Positions 22,402 through 26,287 of a stretch of DNA of 26,287 bases are shown here, piece after piece. The notes under the pieces are model-generated. The model was not told the origin of the DNA and ran no database searches. It saw nothing but the letters and a program-made list of their open reading frames with translations. The position numbers and the translations under genes are program-made. The DNA is from Ignavibacteria bacterium (GTDB lineage Bacteria; Bacteroidota; Ignavibacteria; Tepidaquicellales; Tepidaquicellaceae). The stretch lies in assembly GCA_016704345.1 (NCBI GenBank), contig JADJAH010000030.1, positions 1 to 26,287 of the forward strand. Direction: 5' to 3'. Position 1 is the first letter of the stretch; the number at the start of each line of letters is the position of its first letter.

Positions 22402-22470
22402 ACATTCATCTCACACAATCCCCAAATTTTGGAAATCGATTCTCATCCATGGTTTGGACAAAATTTCACT

Positions 22471-22528
22471 ACTACCCCACCTTCGCGCTAGTGCCGGCAC
22501 CATACATCAAAATACCGGGGTGGGTAGT
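22471..22528. repeat. Imperfect inverted repeat enclosing a 10-bp palindrome
   Basis: The left arm ACTACCCCACC (22471-22481) pairs with the right arm GGTGGGTAGT (22519-22528) except for one bulged C. The 37-nt loop contains the perfect palindrome GTGCCGGCAC (22491-22500). It could form a branched structure or bind a dimeric protein. No T-run follows directly, so a simple terminator is less likely, although CCCTTTTT comes a few bases later on the plus strand. Confidence 0.55.
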
Positions 22529-22567
22529 AACCCTTTTTCGATAGCTCGCATTTGGAGTTCCGATTAC
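22496..22567 (+). repeat. Degenerate direct repeat, copy A
   Basis: GGCACCATA, then TTCGATAGCTCGC (22537-22549), then CGATTAC (22561-22567) appear in the same order as at 23737-23795. The distance between the first two blocks is 41 nt here and 38 nt in the other copy. The two copies flank the plus-strand gene pair. An attachment-site, origin or operator role is possible. Confidence 0.6.
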
Positions 22568-22736
22568 TTGAGTTGCCATGCATCAGTAATGAATCGATGA
22601 TGTTTCGTAAATGCTGTGTTGTTTGAAACAACTGAACTCAATCAGGATTTGCCCTTCAGTATTTCAAATTCTATTCGACTATTGAACTGACAAGGCAAAT
22701 AATCCTTCTGCGGACATTGATTATTTTGACTGTCAG

Positions 22737-23051
22737 TTGTCAAATGCTATTAATGATAAACTAAATCATTACACAAAGATGAAAAACAGAATAAACATCA
22801 ACAAACTTAACTGGCTGCTCGAACAAGCTGAACCAGGTGATCACAGCGTTTATGAACAAATGCTTGGAGAGTTCATGGACATTGAAAAGCAACTCCTGAT
22901 TGACATCCCCAATAACAAGCACGATCTTGACCTGGTACAAAAACATCGTGATTTGAACAGGGTATTGGCCAACTGGCCTCCGTTTGCGGTTGACGAATAT
23001 AACATATTCGATAAAGCAAAAGACTACGCAAATGAAGATAGTATATGTTAA
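22737..23051 (+). CDS. Hypothetical small protein upstream of winged-helix gene
   Basis: This is an intact plus-strand frame of 104 aa from a TTG, or 90 aa from ATG 22779 (MKNRININKLNWLLEQAEPG). Neither start has a clear ribosome-binding site. The product is acidic and helical, with YEQMLGEFMDIEKQLLID and LDLVQKHRDLNRVLANWPP. No family was recognised. Its end overlaps the start of the following DNA-binding gene by 20 nt, so the two are probably one transcript. It could be an antitoxin-like or accessory partner, but nothing in the sequence proves that. Confidence 0.55.
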   Translation: MSNAINDKLNHYTKMKNRININKLNWLLEQAEPGDHSVYEQMLGEFMDIEKQLLIDIPNNKHDLDLVQKHRDLNRVLANWPPFAVDEYNIFDKAKDYANEDSIC

Positions 23052-23592
23052 TGACCGTGAGTTGAAGGCATTGGGGCGCATGAAACAAAAAGAGCTGGAC
23101 CGCGCTTTGAAGAGCTTTCGCCGGAAACAAAAAACACATTACAAGTCTGAGAAGCTCAAAGCTTTCTACAGTGAGTGCGACCAGAGTGAAAACCCTGTTT
23201 TGCTCACTGTTCCATTTAAGTGTTTCTTTTCGTATTACCTGTACCTGTATCTGAAAGCCAGATGCGAGCCGTATGATTTCGACAAGGGGCGTTATCAGTT
23301 TCATGTGTCACAACCGGTGGAAGTTAATTTCGGACAGCTTACAAGGCATACACAGTTACCGCTAAATACAATACGCTCTGCTTACAGAGAACTTGTCGCA
23401 ATGGGTTTCTTGATTGGCGCTGACTTGTTAAAAGACACGCGGCAAAACGTTTGCAAACGCGTGATGTTGGTAAATGATCATTGGCTGATAGGATATGATG
23501 AACACAGGAGAGTTGCATTGTTCAATATCAACTTCACCAGAACTGCCAATGAATGTACAACAAACAGATCAACCAATGTAACAGTTGGTTGA
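23032..23592 (+). CDS. Winged-helix DNA-binding protein (replication or regulator type)
   Basis: The product is 186 aa from ATG 23032 (MKIVYVNDRELKALGRMK). An upstream in-frame ATG at 22984 would overlap the previous gene by 68 nt. A Lys/Arg-rich N-terminal helix region (QKELDRALKSFRRKQKTHY) and an aromatic segment (FFSYYLYLYLKARCE) precede a winged-helix-like domain. That domain reads VNFGQLTRHTQLPLNTIRSA to YRELVAMGFL, with the layout of a recognition helix followed by a wing. A beta-rich tail follows. It may be a plasmid- or element-type regulator or replication initiator. It sits amid clustered TGTCC/GGACA palindromes, which are plausible binding sites. The frame is intact, unlike most of the window. 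Confidence 0.7.
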   Translation: MKIVYVNDRELKALGRMKQKELDRALKSFRRKQKTHYKSEKLKAFYSECDQSENPVLLTVPFKCFFSYYLYLYLKARCEPYDFDKGRYQFHVSQPVEVNFGQLTRHTQLPLNTIRSAYRELVAMGFLIGADLLKDTRQNVCKRVMLVNDHWLIGYDEHRRVALFNINFTRTANECTTNRSTNVTVG

Positions 23593-23594
23593 TC
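23567..23594 (+). terminator. Stem-loop spanning the winged-helix gene stop codon
   Basis: GATCAACCAA (23567-23576) and TTGGTTGATC (23585-23594) form a perfect 10-bp stem with an 8-nt loop. The stop codon TGA lies in the right arm. No strong T-run follows, so it may stabilise the 3' end or act as a weak terminator. Confidence 0.5.
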
Positions 23595-23625
23595 TTCACT
23601 CCTTAAGAGAAATTCCTTCCGATTT

Positions 23626-23643
23626 TGTCCAGGTTCACGGACA
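23626..23643. repeat. TGTCC-N8-GGACA palindrome, copy 2
   Basis: This reads TGTCC AGGTTCAC GGACA. It is 33 nt past the stop of the winged-helix gene and shares half-sites and an inner TTC with the other copies. Confidence 0.65.
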
Positions 23644-23685
23644 TATTTTACTTAAGTACACTCCAGAATTTTCGAATTCGAATTC

Positions 23686-23702
23686 TGTCCATGAATCGGA
23701 CA
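23686..23702. repeat. TGTCC-N7-GGACA palindrome, copy 3
   Basis: This reads TGTCC ATGAATC GGACA, with a 7-nt spacer. It is directly preceded by an alternating GAATTCGAATTC palindromic run. Confidence 0.65.
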
Positions 23703-23736
23703 CAAATATCAAACCCGGAGCTTGAGATGTAGTGTT

Positions 23737-23795
23737 GGCACCATAGCGAAATATGGTTTAAAAGGACATCCAAATTCGATAGCTCGCCCGATTAC
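23737..23795 (+). repeat. Degenerate direct repeat, copy B
   Basis: GGCACCATA (23737-23745), TTCGATAGCTCGC (23775-23787) and CGATTAC (23789-23795) repeat the order seen at 22496-22567. The last gap is shorter by 10 nt here. An unpaired GGACA half-site lies inside at 23764. Confidence 0.6.
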
Positions 23796-23823
23796 CACGG
23801 AATATTGTTTTGCATGCCGATAT

Positions 23824-23841
23824 TGTCCACTTCCGCGGACA
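23824..23841. repeat. TGTCC-N8-GGACA palindrome, copy 4
   Basis: This reads TGTCC ACTTCCGC GGACA. It lies 8 nt before the ATG of a possible small plus-strand gene, a position suited to an operator. Confidence 0.65.
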
Positions 23842-23848
23842 CTTCTTG

Positions 23849-24143
23849 ATGGCTAAGCAGGAGTCTGTTGACGCAAAAACGGTCATTCATCACTTACGGC
23901 AGTTAGATAACGCATTGTGAGTGCAAAGTATTCAACGGGTGTCAACTCAAACAGAGATTCAGCCAGTTTTTGTCCACATTCCCGGACAAAACTGACCGGT
24001 ATGAAAATAGCCGTGATCTTATTCTGCGTAAAAATCCCGGGCGGAATAAAAAATCGCTTGGGTTTAAGGTTTCTGACAGTGAAAATGGTTACAAGAAAAG
24101 TGCAAAAACAGAGCAAAAACGCATGAAACTTTGGGAGATGTAA
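23849..24143 (+). CDS. Possible small protein, about 98 aa, one frame break
   Basis: ATG 23849 opens MAKQESVDAKTVIHHLRQLD and meets a stop at about 23919. The next frame continues with protein-like composition (QLKQRFSQFLSTFPDKTDRY, RKNPGRNKKSLGFKVS, EQKRMKLWEM) to TAA 24141-24143. One missing base near 23915 would join them, in line with the error pattern elsewhere. The product would be strongly basic. One palindrome copy lies inside the reading frame (encoding FLSTFPDKT), which is unusual for an operator and weakens the call. No family was recognised. Overlapping frames on both strands are alternatives. Confidence 0.35.
23971..23988. repeat. TGTCC-N8-GGACA palindrome, copy 5
   Basis: This reads TGTCC ACATTCCC GGACA, almost the consensus of the set. 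It lies within the possible small gene at 23849-24143. Confidence 0.6.
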
Positions 24144-24425
24144 AAATGAAAAATGAAAACCTTTTTTCCAAGCTGTTTTCGCCACTTTTTTTCCTAAAGT
24201 TTCCTATACATAGATGGAATATTATAATTAGAAGACAGAGAAGAAAAATATGAAAGTGAATAGAGAATTAAGGTAGAAATAACTTAAGAAATAAGAAAGT
24301 ATTGGATGTTGAATAACTTGAATATTGATTGATTCATTGATTGCTTCATATATACTTTACTTTTTTTTCCCCTTTAAGTCATTAATACTAAGATCGCCGA
24401 GGTATTTCTTATTGATAGACACGCG

Positions 24426-25738
24426 TTACTTGATAACAGGATAGAACCCAAACTTGACGAGATAGCAAGATCTCATCACTCGTTTTAGTTCTTTGACCCG
24501 CGCGGCTTCAATTACAAACGAATCATGTACGGATAAAACCAAAACGCCGCGTTCACGGAATTTCTTCAGAACACAATTTGCGATATCAGAATCAGTTCTC
24601 TGCAATTCCAGACCAATTCCGGAATACATGTATTCGGAAATCGGTGCATGCGCGTTGATCAAGTTTGTTAACAACGGTTTGATCCTTACGTCATCGGTAC
24701 CGCCTATGAGATTATCAAGTCCTTTCTCCCATAAATCGTTTCTGATCCCTGCAAGGCAATTAAATTCATTTTCAGCATTCAGTGCTATCAATACGATCGA
24801 CTTGTATATGTCGCGATGCTCGGGTCTATAACCAGCCGCAACTGCATATGCATCTCTTCTGTAATCAATACCAACCTTGTGGTAAAGCATTCTCAACTGG
24901 TACGAAGCAAAGTCTAGTTCAACAGTTGGCTGACCGTTTATAGTGAGCTTCGGTCTCAATCCAGACGGCATGTTTTCAATTCCACCGTAGAACCTCCCGC
25001 CGTGGTCAAAGTCCACGTTGAAGATTCGCCTTACACGCATCGGGCGCAATCTTACGTTACGTGCATTATTGTAATTGTAGTAAGTGTTTCTCAACAGGTA
25101 ATCTGTATGCAAAGACCTGTCATCACTTACAAGTCCGGCTAATTGAATTTCCGATTGGCCGAGCAAATCATTGTATGCAACTAAGTCGTTTCGCATTGAT
25201 ACAATATCAGGTGTGTCATCAAATGGAATAGAAACTCCTTCTGAATCCCGCAAAATTATTTCACCATCCTTTAACACATACACAAGTTCATCGATTGTTA
25301 GGAAATTCAATTGCTGTTTCAGATAATCGGTCGGATGTATTTTTGTAAGTTCGCTTTTGTTCTTATTTGTGAGTTCGTCTTTGCTGTCATAGTGTTGTCC
25401 GAGATACTGGACAATCAGCCCGTGTTCGACCATAGTATCGAGTGTGCTCACAACAAACTTTGATGAATGTATGGGTAATTTTTCATCAGCCGGTATTAGT
25501 GCATACCATTCAGGCGCCTTGAAATCGCCAGGCATTTCCATCTGAGCGATGCTTGGAATAAATTTGCGAGTATGCAAACCATGAGGTCTGCTTTCACGCT
25601 ATCAAGTTTGCCTGTTTTTAAGCCGAGATCATCCACCAGGCTTGCAGCAAGCGTGCGCAGCGCTGTGTTGTTTGACGTTAAGCGGAAGTCAAACCACCAA
25701 TAGTCTTGTGGGATATATTCGTTTCCTAAGCCGAGCAT
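24426..25738 (-). CDS. Family A (PolA / T7 RNAP-like) polymerase palm protein
   Basis: This protein of about 437 aa starts at ATG 25738 (MLGLGNEYIPQDYWWFDF), with one frame break near 25580. From 25577 leftward an intact 383-codon frame carries the single-subunit polymerase signatures; residues are counted from that codon. Motif A is TVELDFASYQLRMLYH (catalytic Asp at 222), preceded by HGGRFYGG. Motif B is R-DIY-K at 255-259, followed by LIALNA. A segment LELQRTDSDIANCVL resembles the PolA Q-helix, and motif C is VLSVHDSFVIEA (His351-Asp352). No 3'-5' exonuclease domain was seen. It is half the size of PolA or T7 RNAP, so it could be a minimal, element-encoded polymerase or primase-like enzyme. 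It is convergent with the winged-helix gene. Confidence 0.85.
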
Positions 25739-26287
25739 GGTTGATTTAAATTTACTATTCGTAATGTGTGTCCAATTTCAGAAATATTCTTCAGTATGAA
25801 ATGGAATTTGAGATTTATATATTCTCCATCAGTAAAGTGGAACTTTTAGTTTCGCTATTTATCTGAAGTAGTTTAGCTAGTACTTCCTATATCGAGTGGC
25901 GTCCGTCCAATGCTTTGAGCACTACTTTCCTCTTGCAATCAGGCGGAACATGAGCTCGCTCTGTTTTACCTTGTTCAAAATTTTTTAAAGATTTAATTAA
26001 TTCAACCTTAACTACTTGTCTTTATGTGGGGGAGCTGCAGAATTTCTCCTCTCACCCAACTAGCTACACCCGGATTGTGAATATTCCATCGTCAAAAAAT
26101 AAAATTTTCATCCTATCACCTTAATAGGTGAAAATATAAATTCCAGTTTGAGGCTCAATTAAATTCAAATTTTCCGGTATTTTGAAAGTATTGGCAGGTG
26201 TGTTGAATATATTATTCATTTTCCATTTTTAAGAAAGAAAACTTTAATTGCTGATTCTTATTATCAAAATACTGGCAATATATCTGT
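25739..26287. other. Right-end region without a clear gene
   Basis: These 549 nt contain the upstream region of the polymerase gene. Only short frames are seen, such as a 32-codon minus-strand frame ending near 26125 (MNNIFNTPANTFKIPEN). A stretch at 25860-25970 reads in broken minus-strand frames as KALDGR/GRTPLDIG, faintly ankyrin-like, but it is too short to call. No RNA gene or clear promoter was recognised. Confidence 0.35.

Larger units (their letters stand above)
22273..22736. other. Repeat-rich noncoding region before the plus-strand gene pair
   Basis: No gene is supported in these 464 nt. The region separates the leftward secreted-protein gene from the rightward gene pair, so it should contain divergent promoters. 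It also holds a GTCC/GGAC palindrome, a long imperfect inverted repeat enclosing a perfect 10-bp palindrome, and one copy of a degenerate direct repeat. Each is listed separately. This density of structure suggests a regulatory or replication-related region. Confidence 0.6.

Noticed and set aside
22386..23988. CRISPR array
   Set aside because: Repeats are short palindromes at irregular distances of 60 to 1200 nt, not regular 25-40 nt repeats with equal spacers.
25860..25970. Ankyrin-like fragment (GRTPLDIG) in minus-strand frames
   Set aside because: Only one short match, broken by frame changes and stops, with no second repeat.

Overview
The window is AT-rich (roughly 35-40 % GC by eye). 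Most of it reads as one leftward-transcribed (minus strand) defence island. The likely host is a Bacteroidota/Ignavibacteriota-type bacterium. The clues are the base composition, the Lys/Asn/Ile-rich proteins, weak Shine-Dalgarno signals, and a secreted protein with a signal peptide, a fibronectin-like domain and a dockerin-like calcium-binding tail. This host call is an inference. No rRNA, tRNA or CRISPR array was seen.

Almost every long gene is split over several frames although its motifs are intact. A Walker A motif is broken by one extra G, and a DEAH box is scrambled by a -1/+1 pair and restored if both are removed. I therefore read the breaks mainly as indel errors in the sequence and give each gene as one joined span.

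Layout, left to right. (1) 58-2475: three small minus-strand genes of abortive-infection type: an HEPN-like protein, a putAbiC-like membrane protein and a second HEPN-like protein. (2) 2709-11607: a tightly packed operon read leftward, with an unknown ~125-aa protein, an unknown ~93-aa protein, RadC, a UvrD helicase fused to a PD-(D/E)XK nuclease, then type III modification (Mod) and restriction (Res) subunits. Junctions are ATGA, ATGA, TAATG, 29 nt and 2 nt. (3) 11852-20182: a second packed operon, with an Hsp70-TPR protein, a small SF1 helicase, an unknown ~465-aa protein with a winged-helix-like tail, and a winged-helix/SF1 helicase/Vsr-like nuclease. I cannot match this gene set to a named defence system, and it is the best candidate for an undescribed one. 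(4) 20822-22272: the secreted dockerin-like protein. (5) 22273-25738: a possible replicon or mobile-element module. It has two plus-strand genes (one a winged-helix DNA-binding protein), a cluster of TGTCC-N7/8-GGACA palindromes, a degenerate long direct repeat flanking the gene pair, and a convergent gene for a small family A (PolA/T7 RNAP-like) polymerase palm protein.

Working idea (inference): the type III system labels self DNA and cuts foreign DNA, with a RecB-like partner to process ends. The Hsp70 operon could be an independent NTP-driven sensor/effector in which a chaperone ATPase controls two helicases and a nuclease. The abortive-infection genes would give a suicide layer. The polymerase and palindrome module may mark the edge of the element that carries the island.
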